This document shows, piece by piece, positions 1 to 14,846 of a stretch of DNA of 64,000 bases. The notes beneath the pieces are model-generated. The model did no database searches and was not told the origin of the DNA. It saw only the letters and a program-made list of their open reading frames with translations. The position numbers were made by a program, and so were the translations under genes. The first letter of the stretch is position 1; each line of letters opens with the position of its first letter. The stretch spans positions 1,932,126-1,996,125 of the forward strand of contig NW_006763294.1 of the NCBI RefSeq assembly GCF_000218685.1. Reading direction: 5' to 3'. This DNA is from Serpula lacrymans var. lacrymans S7.9. Its lineage: Eukaryota; Basidiomycota; Agaricomycetes; Boletales; Serpulaceae.

Positions 1-162
1 AGTGCTTCCCTCAGGTATCATGACCCTGAAGCATCATTGGAAGAAGGATTGGCCACACTGAAAAGATGCGTGGATGAGGTAGCCAAGCGGCTGGTTGTCA
101 GCCCTGGGAGGTATAAGGTAAAGGTTGTCGACAAAGATGGTGTCCGCGAAGTCGAAATATGA
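1..162 (+). CDS. PRE1: Proteasome subunit beta type-2 (beta4, PRE1-like), 3' end
   Basis: The window opens inside the last exon. Reading from base 1 gives 53 residues and a TGA stop at 160-162. The tail has the pattern LKRCVDEVAKRLVVSPGRYK followed by VKVVDKDGVREVEI, which matches the C-terminus of the beta4 subunit of the 20S proteasome, where V-K-x-V-D-K-D-G-x-R is diagnostic. In the family this is a non-catalytic subunit of the core particle beta ring, acting in cytosol and nucleus. The N-terminal part lies outside the window. The call rests on the tail only, but the motif is distinctive. Confidence 0.8.
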   Translation, partial: SASLRYHDPEASLEEGLATLKRCVDEVAKRLVVSPGRYKVKVVDKDGVREVEI

Positions 163-355
163 TGTACCTTTTCACACCACAACTACTGTATTCTTGACGT
201 ACTAGGTCCCCGGGACGAAACAGGAAAGCTTGCTGTCAAATTCCCTACTACACATATACATTGTACGAGGTAACAACTTGGGACGTAAATACGATTGCGT
301 GATAAGAAGTCTGTACCATAGTGGATAATGCATGATGGCCGACGAGTGAGAAAGT

Positions 356-1398
356 TCAGAGCGCGAGTACACTCCCCTCAACCCGATCACCGCCCATGAT
401 CCTTTCTGTCTGTTTCTCGCATTGGACTAGATTTCTGATACGGCCTAAATCGTGGGCTCGAGTATCGCTACCTATGCTGCCGGCAGTCTGCGCCAGACAC
501 ATATAGGCAGTCTCAATATCATCCCTCCTTAATCTGGATCCCCATATGCTCCCCATGTACGTATCCACCAGCCGAATTTGCTGTAGATTCGGCATATCCC
601 CTAAGGAGAACATAGCAGCGATCGGAAACGGGGACAAAAAGGTTGCCTGTCCGATATACAGAGTACGCAGGGTAGGGATTAAAGGGAGAAGTGGGGAAAC
701 GACAACCCTGAGGTCGGGTGCGCAAAAGGCGATATTTGATAATTTTATGTGCTGAATATTTGACCAACCTTCGAATGCTCTGAACAAGAGCATCGAGACT
801 GGAGCAACGATCTAGAACACACTATATTTATTTACTTGTACAGTCTAAGTCCGGGAAAACTTACAGCTGTGGAGAAATGATGTTCAGGGTCTGGTCCTGT
901 CCAGGTGAAGGACTCTGGGCTAAACATCGGTGTGAAAGGAAGGTAAGTGTTGGATGGCTTCGTGTATTTATCTACTCACCTTATCAAACGCAAGGCATCG
1001 GAGATGCAGTCAAGACTTGTGTCTCGCGCATAAGAATGTAGTCGTAGAGACAGACTGGTTAAGGGAATCATGTCATTTTCGTCGAGGCAAGCTGAGGCGG
1101 CACTGTGATCTTTTATCCTTTGCAATGCATCTCTCAGGAATTTGAAGACATGGAAATCACCGCTTTTCCCAGTAAAATCTAGAGTGATGGACCGTGGAGC
1201 GCATGGAAGCGAAGACACCTTCGAGAATTGTGCTAGTTGGTACAGAGAGCGGAAGATCAGATGTTCATAGAGTATGAGCTGGCCAATTCTGAAAAACCCC
1301 GGGGATGCACAAAGAATATTGCTGGGAGTAGGCTCGTTCCGAAGTGCGACAGCGAGAATGCTGAAAATCAGCTCCACAGGGAGAATTGGAAGGGCCAT
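356..1398 (-). CDS. F-box-like protein, three exons
   Basis: Exons 1398-980, 919-865 and 811-356 join in frame through GT-AG introns to give about 309 residues. The N-terminus (MALPILPVELIFSILAVALR) has the P-x-L-P-x-E-[LI]-I-x-x-I-L pattern of an F-box. The rest is leucine-rich, with phrases such as LPVITLRTLYIG and MPNLQQIRLVD, as in the degenerate leucine-rich tails of basidiomycete F-box proteins. Such proteins are expected to tie substrates to SCF ubiquitin ligases. The substrate cannot be told. It could equally be called a hypothetical LRR protein, because the F-box match is by pattern only. Confidence 0.6.
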
Positions 1399-2291
1399 AC
1401 AACTGTGACACTGTGTGAAGGCGAATTTTGAGGCTGAGACTCAGATTGCACCAGTACTTGCGGCCCCGTCACATGGGAGCACTGGTGTTGCGTCCAATCT
1501 CATCTTGCTGTGAGTATGGTCGGACTATTCCGGGCCGTATGCCGCTGCGTGCTCCGGCTCGGAGTTGCAGCGCTGCAGATTTGTTCTAGTAGAAATTTGG
1601 TCAGTTTGAATTCTCGCAGTCAAAGTTTTAAATTATAGAGTACCATGGTAAGTTAACGCTGGACAAGGAAGAGAACTCAGCCCTAGAAGCACTTGGCACC
1701 ACTTACACTGCCACCTCTCCATTCGCTACGTCCATTATCGAACACTTACACAGTATCTTGGCCTATACATATTATCTTGAGATTGTTGCCTCCTGACTCC
1801 TGGGCCCCGGCGTTGGAGCATCCGTCGGCTTCTATCCAAACTTTTTCGCGATGCCATAAGTACAGCCTCAGCAATTCAATAAGCAGCGAAAAGTCCCGTC
1901 AAATGCGGGACCATTAATCGGATTTAAATAGCGGACACAACAGCAATGCGAGAACTAGACTGAACATGGAGTGGAATGTCAATGATGAGAAAAGGAGATC
2001 CGTTCAACCAAACAATTGTAAAACAAAGACCAGATTTTTCCGAGACGGCACCAATAGTTGGAATAGTGCCGACGCATTTAACCTCCGTATACGTTAGACA
2101 AAAATGAAATCAATATGTTCCCTGGAATCGGAGCAGCATGAATCTAGCTACGAAACAAAATACAAGGGCAAAAAAACAACGCACCTCTTTAACATAAAAG
2201 TTGGCACGGTCATACTGGTTACCAACATCGCTAGTCACTATCCAGATCGAGCTATCGCCCACTTCGTTAATATAATCATGGAGCCTGGAAG
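1399..2291. other. Intergenic stretch without a recognisable gene
   Basis: About 890 bases separate the start of the F-box-like gene from the stop of MRE11. Short open frames on both strands have no family resemblance and no splice continuation. I see no repeat or RNA gene here. It should hold the promoter of the F-box-like gene and the MRE11 3' UTR. Confidence 0.5.
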
Positions 2292-5090
2292 TTAAGATAA
2301 CCTTACCACTTCCGTCATCTTCCCTCGAGCCTTGGAAGCAGCGGCTCGATTGGATGTTCTTCCAGATGGAGCAAAGCTCAGCGTTGCTTGAGACGATTGA
2401 GTTGACGGTTTAGACTTCGTGACGGCCGCCCTTTTGGCCGGAGTTTTTTTGGCTGCCGTACTAGGTTGACTACCGCAAAGATATCAGAAAAGCGGGAATC
2501 TAGAAACTGAGCTGAAGAAAGATTCACCTGAGTACTGCGGCACGATTAGTCCTTCTCGCAGTTTTTGGGGGTTCCTCTTCCTCATCGTCGTCGTCGTCAT
2601 AGAGGTCTATTATTTCCTCATCGGATTCTGGAACGACAGCTTTCTTGCCACGTCCCTTCGCAGGTGCTTTTTTTGCGGATGCTTTGGCCGCTGCAGGCTT
2701 CCTTGCAGTAGTTTTCTTGGGCCGAGGCTCGTCAGACTGTGCTTCGAAATCGGAGCCACCGGCAGCGTCCACGTCCATCATCATAGAATCGACAGATGCA
2801 GCGTCAGACTCATCGCCCGTCGCTTTTGCCTTGCCCTAGAAGAAGATTGATTAAATCAAGATTATAAGTTAGAACCGGTAAACTTGCCTTGGCATTGGAT
2901 GATTTTCCTGTCCTCACTTTCTCGATGTATTCCTTATCCTGTCTCTCTTTAGCTTTGAGAAGCTTTCTCAACAAAGTAAGTTTTTTATTATTGTTGTAAA
3001 GGCCACAAACGTACCACATCGTCGAGATCACCCTCGTTAACGTCTCCGTTAGCTGCTACCCCTTTCATTAATGAACGTAAAGCAACAGATACATGCCTAA
3101 ACATCTCAACCATCAGCTATAACGACAGACAAGGGGAAGAACGTACGATTGGATAGCGTGAGGATCATCTTTCTCCACGAACATTTGGATAGCATCTGAC
3201 ATGCCTGCTTCTCCCAATAGTTGCAGCTCTTGGGGAGCCAAATATTCCCTTACAAGCGTCTGCACGCGTACCTTTGAGAGTTTCTCGGATATCGATAACT
3301 CAGGATCATCAATGCTGAGTTCGGGTTGATCGATAGCCACTTTGGCGTTGCGGGCGGCCGATTTCTTCGAACGGTGAAAGACGAGGACATCACGAGGATT
3401 AGCAATGCGTCCTTGAAACTCCTGACCGAACCGTATAGGGTTGGACATTTCGCTGACGCCCGTGGTGTCGACCTGCCACCAAAGTTACTATTGAACCAAA
3501 GAACTGAAGAGTTGGCTTACCTTCAGACGAACTAAAGGTAGCATCCGGGGAAGTTCTTCTTCTCCGTCCTCTACTGCCCTAGCATTACGTTCGTCCCAGA
3601 GTGCATTGGCTCGATCAATCAATGCATTGACCTAACTATCATCAGCTTCTTATGCCATAACAAAGCGATCACGATCACCCTTGACTTCAAAAACTTGGAT
3701 ATTGCCATTTGATCACCAAGGTCAAGTCCCTCCTCGTCGGATACTTCACCAAGGTGGATGTCCTCCAAGACAAAAGGCCGTACTGTCCGCAGAGGTATTG
3801 GCGTCAATTGAAATTCTTTGCCTTGTATTTGAAGCAGTGCGACATGTCTGTTAAATCAGTCAGACTATATGCACATCTTATAAACATGAAGGATTACTTC
3901 TCTATGGCCTCTCCATCTGCTAGCGACGTAGCTACGGATGAGCCAGGTTGCGTGATGAGATACGGTTTTCCAGCTACAATCTCAGGTACTATTCGACAAT
4001 CGTGCTCGTGACCCCACACGACTAAGTCAATGCTGTCATCAAACATGCCCTCTGGAACGTACTCCTGAGGGCCGTGGCGCACACTGCGGGATGCAACTCA
4101 TAAGCCTTCACAGCCTTGACCTACACGACTGCCTTACCGGTTCTGATGCAGAAGTAATATATTGAACCACTCGTCTTTGTTCCTTGGCATATACATCCGT
4201 ACACGATTGCTCCGGAGCTCAAAATGCATTCTCTGATCTTTGACATTGCCAACTCCATAAAGACCTAGCTGTGTGTTACCTTTGCGTAGGAGGACCGGGC
4301 GTACTGCAATCCCAGTTGATTCTGCATCTTTGATAGGAAGGTCAAATTTTCCCATGTAATTCATCAAACCAGAGACGGATAGGACATCCAGGGCACAGAG
4401 AGCACCTTCCTAAAGGACACTATAAGACATTGTTCCGGATGAATAAGGAATACTCACTGGACCAGCGCCTTGGGGGTCATCATGATTACCGTGAATTGAG
4501 AAAACCGGGATACCGACGTTGAGATTTGGGTCCTCATAATTAATAGCTGGGAAGCTTCCAGATGAAATAGTTGGATGAGAACGTCCTGACAGTATATTGA
4601 TGATACTCACTTGAAGCCCTCTGCTTTACCTTCTTCCGGATCACTCAAAAGTTCTACTTGGACTGGCTTATCGCCTAATGTGTATTCTCTAAGGAGAGCA
4701 ATGACTTGGTATAAACAATCCCTGGATGGTCTGTTTTCATGGAAAAGGTCTCCAGCGAGAAGGATGAAGTCTACCTATAAACCGACAGGTTTGGTGAGCA
4801 AGACGCCGCACTGCTCGCAGACTTTGACCACAGTAATGCTTGCAGGAGAGCTATAGATGACTAAAATTACAAATCTGCACTTACATCATATTTCACTGCC
4901 AACTGCAAAATCTCGCGGAAAGTGTTGATCGAGTCTTGTCCTCGAATAGGGTCTCTTTCCAAATAACCGATGTGATTGTCTGTTGCAAGCATAATACGAA
5001 TGGTGTCGTCGGGATCTTTACGCAGACATAGTTTGGTTAATCAACCATTCCATTTCTTTGGGATGTGAAGCAGTATTTACTGACAGGCAT
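2292..5090 (-). CDS. MRE11: Double-strand break repair nuclease MRE11
   Basis: A multi-exon gene. The start ATG at 5090 gives a 3-codon first exon spliced to the peptide [20 protein letters not shown]. All phosphoesterase motifs are visible in order: D-x-H in ATDNHIGY (near 5000), GDLFHEN (near 4755), GNHDD (near 4485), LLLHQN (near 4140) and WGHEHDC (near 4000). The Mre11 DNA-binding region follows ([15 protein letters not shown] near 3220). The C-terminus is the usual poorly folded tail: a Lys/Ala-rich stretch, an acidic run of Asp/Glu and a basic end, with the TAA stop at 2292-2294. In the family it is the Mn-dependent nuclease of the MRE11-RAD50-NBS1 complex. It is divergently placed from the GDP-fucose transporter gene. 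I saw no frame break. Confidence 0.93.
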
Positions 5091-5598
5091 TTCGAATGGT
5101 GGGTGGCGGCGGTACAGAATCTCGCTCCTGACTTGGTTGATGGGAGTCCATCCTCGAAAATTTTGCAGAAAATGATTGAAGTATCTTGTGTCTTTAATCT
5201 TTACTATTTCCAAGGACTAAAACAAAGTAAAAAGACACGGCAAGGAAAAGAGCTGTAGAAAGCAGAAGCAAAAGGCGCGTCGCGTTCTTGTCGCGTTCAA
5301 TGGTCTCGGTTACGTACACGGTCACGGTTACATAGCCTCCGTGGCTCTGTGCTGGCGGTGGCTGCGGTTGCAACACCGTAAAGTACGGGATTCCTGTGAA
5401 TTTTTCTTCGTTCTTCCCCTTTCTAATATTTGGAGCTGACACTTGGATTCTCCGCCTTATCTTAATTCTAGAGCATCACTGTATACGGAGGTCAAGAAAC
5501 AGGCCCAGCTTACTAGAGCCGATAGCGACAACCCAACATCAAACCAGATTTCACTCTTAGAAAAAGCTGCTGTTGCTGTTCCATCAAACGTCCGAAAA
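5091..5598. promoter_or_regulatory. Shared divergent promoter region of MRE11 and the GDP-fucose transporter gene
   Basis: About 500 bases lie between two divergent start codons. An open frame from 5446 is in phase with the transporter but has no ATG before 5599 and a stop at 5437-5439, so it is read here as 5' UTR or an unresolved upstream exon. No clear TATA box was identified. Confidence 0.4.
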
Positions 5599-7003
5599 AT
5601 GCCCCTTCAACATGCTGCAAAAGCACAGAATAGTAAGATGCTTGTGGTGAGCCTAATTCCATCATATCGCCCGGGTCATATCACTGAGCGACTACAATGA
5701 TTAGACAGGGACCGTCACATTCTATCTCGTAGCTGCATTAGCGGTGTGTAGTTTATTTTAACATTCAATTACAATCCACAGTACTGATAATACTCTCCTT
5801 TGAAAGATGGTTATGGCGTAAGTGCCTCTCCTCGAGCCCCCATCCCATCTAAGGTTGACTTGGTTGATAGTAACAAATGGGTCCTAAAAACAACCGCTGC
5901 ACCACTATTTTTTCTCCTCACTCAGCTTCTAATCGCCGTCATACTATTCCTTATCTCGCATGCGACTGGATTATTGCAAGTCCCATTATATATCGACATG
6001 CAATTATTCAAAGGCTTGGCACCGATGGTTGGTCTGAATGTTGTCGGTCTCAGGTATCTTGCCATTTCTTTCTCAGCAGAAAAAATTAGGAATAGCTGAC
6101 TATATTATTAAAACAACAGTTTCAGTAACTATACTCTCAAATATGTCGATGCGTCGTTCTACCAAGTTGCCAGAGGGCTTGTACTCCCTTTCACAGTCTG
6201 CACGTCCTACTTCCTCCTTCAGTCGCGTCCATCACTGCGGATTTTGGTTTCCTGTTCGATCGTTACCCTTGGGTTCTTTGTTGGTGTGTTCCTTGACGGC
6301 ACACCCATCTCGGTCATTGGTGTTTCTTTCGGTGTTGCAAGCTCTGCTATTACTGCCTTGCACTCTGTTGTTATCAAAAAAAGTTTAGATGTCGTCAAGG
6401 GTAGCGCACTGCATCTCTCTTGGTACACCAATCTACTGAGCATTTTGGTGTTGGCACCAATAATGGTGATTATGGGAGAACTTCCATCGGTCATGGAACT
6501 ATTGTTCACACCATCCACCTTCATCACAGCAGAAGGAGAGCTCACCCCCTTACAAACCTTTATGTGGGGATCATTAATCACCGTAAGTCCATCCGCACCC
6601 TCGCAACCAACCACGCACTGAAGTGATACTCAGGGTATTCTGGGTTTCCTGATGAGTATCGCAAGTTTGTTGTCCATCAAAGTTACGTCTCCAATAACGC
6701 ACATGGTTTCATCTGCGGTACGTGGTGTGGCAGCCTCGCTTTTGGGAATGTGGCTGTTCCATGATATCATCACTTCGTGCGTCCTTTCCTTGTTTTAGCT
6801 TGACACATTCTTTCTTATCAGTGCAATCCGCTAGTGGCCGTGCATCTTCGATAGCTATTATTTTAGGTGGTTCGATCTACTACACTTGGGTAAAGCACAT
6901 GGAATCTCGAACGCCCAAATCTGGGGAGCGAGATGGATCAAAGTATGAACGGGTGCCGTTGGACGATATAGAATCGCAGAATGACTCTACGAAGCCCGAG
7001 TAG
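5599..7003 (+). CDS. GDP-fucose transporter (SLC35C1 / nucleotide-sugar transporter family)
   Basis: Joined exons give a multi-pass membrane protein. Telling stretches are ANKWVLKTTAAPLFFLLTQ, LAPMVGLNVVGLSFSNYTL, then LKYVDASFYQVARGLVLPF, which is the signature of GDP-fucose carriers, and TSPITHMVSSAVRGVAASLLG near the end. The polar tail ends at the TAG at 7001-7003. The family carries GDP-fucose into the Golgi in exchange for GMP. The first in-frame ATG is at 5599; a longer N-terminus through an upstream exon is possible. The two enzymes that make GDP-fucose lie just downstream (8947-12316), which supports this substrate over GDP-mannose. Confidence 0.85.
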
Positions 7004-7345
7004 ATGAATTTCTGATGTGGTTATGGTCTCCAGGTGACAAACAGCTGTTTGACGCCGCCAGATGATGTCTCTTTGTTTTGTATCAGCATTGCCTGAACTA
7101 TGAACATGCTGTCCAACGTTCTTTGATACCCACTGTACTGCAGACAAGTAATTTAATAACGACAGAAGCCGGCCTTGCACACTACAGGAATATGAATGAT
7201 ATTGAAAGTGCAGATAAACTCGAAGTTACAGAGACAACTAAGACCACACAATACATACAACAGGTGCTTCTAACAGGCTTCTTATCTTATTACAAACAAT
7301 CGTGATACTTTCGAAAGATAACAGGTACAACCAAATAGAAGATAT

Positions 7346-8617
7346 TCAACAATGAGACGCAAATGCTGTAGTAGCTGAACTTCTTCCGGCACGTTCCAGA
7401 CTTCCATCAACGAGCTCATAAGCTGGCTTGTACCGAGGCTGATTAGATGAATCTGCGTGGTTTGTGTGGCCATTCATAGCAAGCGGAACTGCGGATACGT
7501 GACTCGATTCGGTGAAACAGATTGTACTCGGGTCGGCGGCGATGATCGTGAAGGACGGGAGAGAGGAGTTGCCTGACGGGGTACCCGAGACAGGAATAAG
7601 GAGCGCAGGGTTAGGATAAGTATTGTATGTCGATCCGAGTGATGTGAACCTGAAGCAATACTTTTGTCAGACTCCCGAAAGACCGACGAAGTGCAACATA
7701 TCGGTGGGAAATAAGGCTTACCCTTGATCATACAGGTTACAATATGGGATATCGAGTGCCTTCAGGAAGGCCCAAATATCAGAGTACGACCAGTTTATGA
7801 TGGGGTTGATGCGCTCGAATACGGGCCAACCAGGGTCCGTCATATTGCGGTGTGAGAGTGTAGCTAGCAGACAAGAGAATAGGTTGAATTCGCAACAAAA
7901 ACGGTATATGCTTTGATAGAGACATACCACCATGTGGATCGCTTCGCCGAGTCCCAATCAAGATAGCTTGAATGTGAGGAAGTCTCTCTTTGTAAATGGC
8001 TAATGCCCTCCTCATTCCTTCACCTCCCCGCGACATGCCAACAGGCTGTGACAAGGGGTCCTTGATATGGCCGTTGCCATTAGTAAGACCCGAAGGTGTA
8101 CCGGGTATGCCTGGAGTGACGCTTTCCACGGGAAGCCGGTTTGAGGCATCTGAAGATGGGGCACAAGTATATAGGTCGAGACCATAAAGCCTAGAAGTCT
8201 CTGTAATGAACACTTCAAGCTCCGGGAATGGTGATGGGACGGGAATGTAGATCGCGGGGACTGGCTTTAGCCCCTGTGAAGCTCCCACACGGTGGGCTAG
8301 GGCTGCTGCATACAGGTGCAGCAAGACTGTACCTAATGATGAGATGAATAGCCAAACTTGCTCAGTGTCTCCTTGGTCAGTGTTCAGTAGCATTTTACGT
8401 ACAATCCTTTCCTCCATTGAAGCTCAATGATATGTGCTCCTGTCTTCATCAAACCCCTCCATAAGCTTACCACTACATTTATGTTTCGACATGAAACTCA
8501 CCCATAATGGTCCAACACCTGATCAATAACATCCAGCGCCTCTTTCACGAGTGGAGCGACCGGTTCTTTCGAGTGCGCCAGGCCATAAACCTCTTTTGCT
8601 ATCTTCTGGCCATCCAT
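7346..8617 (-). CDS. FAD1: FAD synthase (FMN adenylyltransferase, PAPS-reductase-like)
   Basis: The spliced protein starts [19 protein letters not shown]. It has the PAPS-reductase-type nucleotide loop [18 protein letters not shown] (joined across an intron near 8390), then [28 protein letters not shown] and [20 protein letters not shown]. These match eukaryotic FAD synthase in order and spacing. The enzyme adenylylates FMN to FAD in the cytosol. ATG 8617 is used because the longer open frame upstream begins only with GTG. A poorly conserved tail ends at the TGA at 7346-7348. A loop rich in Pro, Ser and Gly near 8070-8150 is an insertion between motifs. It sits between two GDP-fucose genes, probably by chance. 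Confidence 0.9.
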
Positions 8618-8946
8618 GATAATCGATGTTAATGGAATCTGCTTGTCGCAGAGAGCGCTATGACCTTGTGAGGATTTCACTGAGGGCTACCGCTGTGTGC
8701 GGATAATGAAGAGCTATGTATTGAGTAGCGCTTGTGACTTTTCATGAGCAAGTGGGAAAGGAAGGTGGGAATAAATAGACACTTACATTCGGTTTTTGTC
8801 GGTTTCCTTACTCAGATACAATCTAATCAGTGCAACGTGCGTACTCAAGCTTCAAGTTTTGATTCGCAGAACGCACTCTTATCATTGTTATCATAGCGTT
8901 TATAGCAAACAAGACACTAAAACCTTAGCTTGTACTTTGATCATCC

Positions 8947-10422
<1,476 letters not shown>

Positions 10423-10760
10423 CGGTGTCTTCGAGCCAAATCGATTTATGAAGAAGTACATTTCGTAGACCAATTGTATTGCGTGTTGTATGAATCATCC
10501 TGATTTTGTACTCCGTGGTTCGATACTAGTAACATTCAGCGACTACCTTGAAGAAATCTCAACAGACAGTCGTTCTACAGTTGTAAATCCATGAATTATC
10601 TTATCACTTATACGTACACCAACTACTTTCAGGGGAATAGGTCGGCACTGAAGCTGACAACAACAAGAAAAAGGTAACAACGGTCGAGAATATGCCCCTC
10701 TTTTCGCTCCAATCAACGTGCGACTGGAGTTATGATGACAACCCATTAAGGATCGCATGT

Positions 10761-12316
<1,556 letters not shown>

Positions 12317-12733
12317 GTTGGAAGGTAAGAGGCAAGAAAATAAAAAGCGCGCGTCAAGAAGATGATCTGAGACTTGTATTTGATGTTATCGTGATATCGT
12401 GATGGCGTCTTCAGTGAGTTTGAGTATGTAAACCTCCAGTCGCTGTAACGATGCGGCGCAGCAAATAAATGATCGATAGGAAGGTTTCCACAGCATGCAT
12501 TTGGAGCGTGTTCGCCAAGACATGAAACACGAGTACCCCAATCTCTGATATCTCACGACGGCCATCGCTGTAGCAGTCTTCAGCCCAAGGATGGCATCAA
12601 TCTCATGATAAAAATATTCAAAGTCTTTACAACACCTATACTTTGCTGAGACAAGAACTTAAAATAAAGCACTAAAAATGGTACAATGTGTGCTGAGAAA
12701 ATAGGAGGCTAAACTAGACAAAAAGTTAACCTC
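12317..12733. other. Upstream region of the dehydratase gene
   Basis: About 420 bases with no open frame worth calling. It should carry the dehydratase promoter. Nothing else is recognised. Confidence 0.4.
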
Positions 12734-12811
12734 TACCGACGATGGGGGTCGAACCCACAACCTTTGCCTAGATCATAGGAAGGCAACGCACTGCCATTGT
12801 GCTACGGCGGC
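12734..12811 (-). tRNA. tRNA-Arg (CCU) with a probable 6 base intron
   Basis: On the minus strand a cloverleaf folds from the G at 12811. It has a D arm GCAC/GTGC, an anticodon stem TTGCC/GGCAA, a T arm GTGGG/CCCAT with loop TTCGACC, and discriminator A at 12734. The anticodon loop is 13 bases long. Reading TT-CCT-A leaves six extra bases at the canonical intron site after position 37, so the anticodon is CCT (decodes AGG). Acceptor pair 5:68 is C-U and pair 1:72 is G-U, which weakens it slightly. Confidence 0.75.
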
Positions 12812-14846
12812 GTTGTAAACTCATAAACACAGATGCCTATGGCGTATCAGCCCTATTCAGCTAAACTGAAGCATTGACGGCGTTTATCCTTGCGTTTACT
12901 CCTCAACTTGAGTTTGGAGGTTGAGCTGCAACACTGGACAGCACAAAGCTTTGCTCGCACTTCGACACCTGGGTAAGAAAGCAAATGGTATACGTGTTGC
13001 GTACTCATCCAATGTCCGCAGCGGCCGATGTGGTCGTCGTCGCCTGCTTTACAGTGCGGATGCCTCTAAGAAAAGGTCTTCTCTTAATTTTGGGCTATCA
13101 GCGATGTCAGCCTGTTTCCTACATGCTTTCATGTCGTACCAACAACGTTTCGCCCCTGTTAGCACCTCTGGAATATCCGCCCTTGCAGGATGGATATAAG
13201 GCAGTGAATGTAAGTGGTCCCGAATCTATCTTCCTATGTTGACCGCAGAAAGGTTCGCAATTTCTGTTGTGGTAGTGATTATCCCCGGTGAATGAGTTGA
13301 TGCATATGGTCACTCTGGGATACAATCCCAGTGTCGAGAGCAACTGAGGTTTGTTTGTGACTTATGACGATCATGCTCATTTCATCCGTCTGCACCAAGC
13401 ACCGATCCCCAGTCCCCGTTCCCGACCCAATCACTCCTGGTCGACATCGAAATACACATTATTAACATCAAGGTTACCGTCCATCTTAAGGACTACTACT
13501 TCATTTGACTACAATACCTAATCATAGATATGACATGCATTTTTGTTGTGTTCTGAGGTTACGAAGAGCTTTCCCACATGAAGAACTTTGTAGCATGTTA
13601 GTGGTCATTTCCTTCAGGCGTGCAATGTACTTACTTGACTCACACGAACGCTCTTTTTAGGGGTGTCCCGCTGAAGAATAAGGATGTCACGCGCTTCGTC
13701 ATTGTTTTGGATTGGTCAAGCACAGACGACTTTCTGTGGCACTTTCCCTAACGTTGTTTCATCAAAATAATTCACTTACAGATATGCGACTTGTCGAACT
13801 TCATCATGATGCTCAACAAGACTGGCTGCTGTTGTAACTCGTTTTATGATCCCTGACTTACGCTGCATGTAATTTGACATAATACCCGAACTTGTCGTGA
13901 CCTACATGATTTTTCTTTCTTCGCGGTGAATGGATACTCAGACCGAGGGTTTAGACGTTTACGCCACGCAGAAACTACCACGTTTTGCCGATAAGCAAGG
14001 GAGTGTTGTCACTTTCGAGGTAATCGGATGTAATTCTCGCCGGGCATAGAACATATGCTGAAACATTATTCTATATTCTACAGCATTCCTGATAGAGGTG
14101 GTGGGTGACACACTAGGTGCAAGCTGTCCATAACTCCAAGGTGATAACTATCACCCTCAGTTTTTTTGTTTACTTAATGTCCTCCGAATACTCGTGTAGA
14201 TGTATGTGGTAGGTTCACTATGCATAGCTATAGGGAGATACGCTACTTCCATAAGCTCATGTAGTACGTTTAACCCAGACCCCCTAAGTTATACGGGCAC
14301 ATGGGGACCGTTTGAAGGTGAATCGCTGGCTGTATGATTCATGCATTGGCTTTTGAGATTATTATTCGATTAGTGCTATCTTATTTTAGGTCTTTGGCTG
14401 CGATCGCTGTAACCTCATTCGCATCACAATCGCCCGAAGCATCGGTGTGCGAGTATGTTCGTGGGAGGCGACCAGGTTTCTATGTTTGTATTATTCGCTC
14501 TGCAAGAGAGAGAGCGTATGGAAATCAGTTGAGTATTTTCGTTAGTTCCTATTAATGCTCTCTTCGTCCAAGACATATTATAATCATCTGGTCCTGGTCC
14601 AGTCCTGATTAGTTCGTCGAAGATAATGGTAAGGCAGAGTTTAATTAATGATTTTTTATCTATTCTACAAACAACATAACTTATCACATCAAGCTTCTAT
14701 GATGTCCCTATGCAATGGCTAACAGAGCAATTCAGCGAGCATACAACATGGATTGGCCAGGGAAAATTTATCCAGTGAAATTATATCATACTCTTTACTC
14801 AGAGAGGAGGTTGATAATTTACGAGATCTGCAGCACAATTTTAAGA
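12812..14846. other. Long intergenic stretch without a recognisable gene
   Basis: About 2 kb between the tRNA and the O-methyltransferase stop. Open frames are short (under 95 codons), overlap each other on both strands and resemble no family. I saw no repeat of other window sequence and no RNA gene. Confidence 0.45.

Noticed and set aside
5443..5598. N-terminal extension of the GDP-fucose transporter
   Set aside because: The frame opens with TTG after a stop at 5437 and has no ATG before 5599; kept as possible 5' UTR or missing exon.
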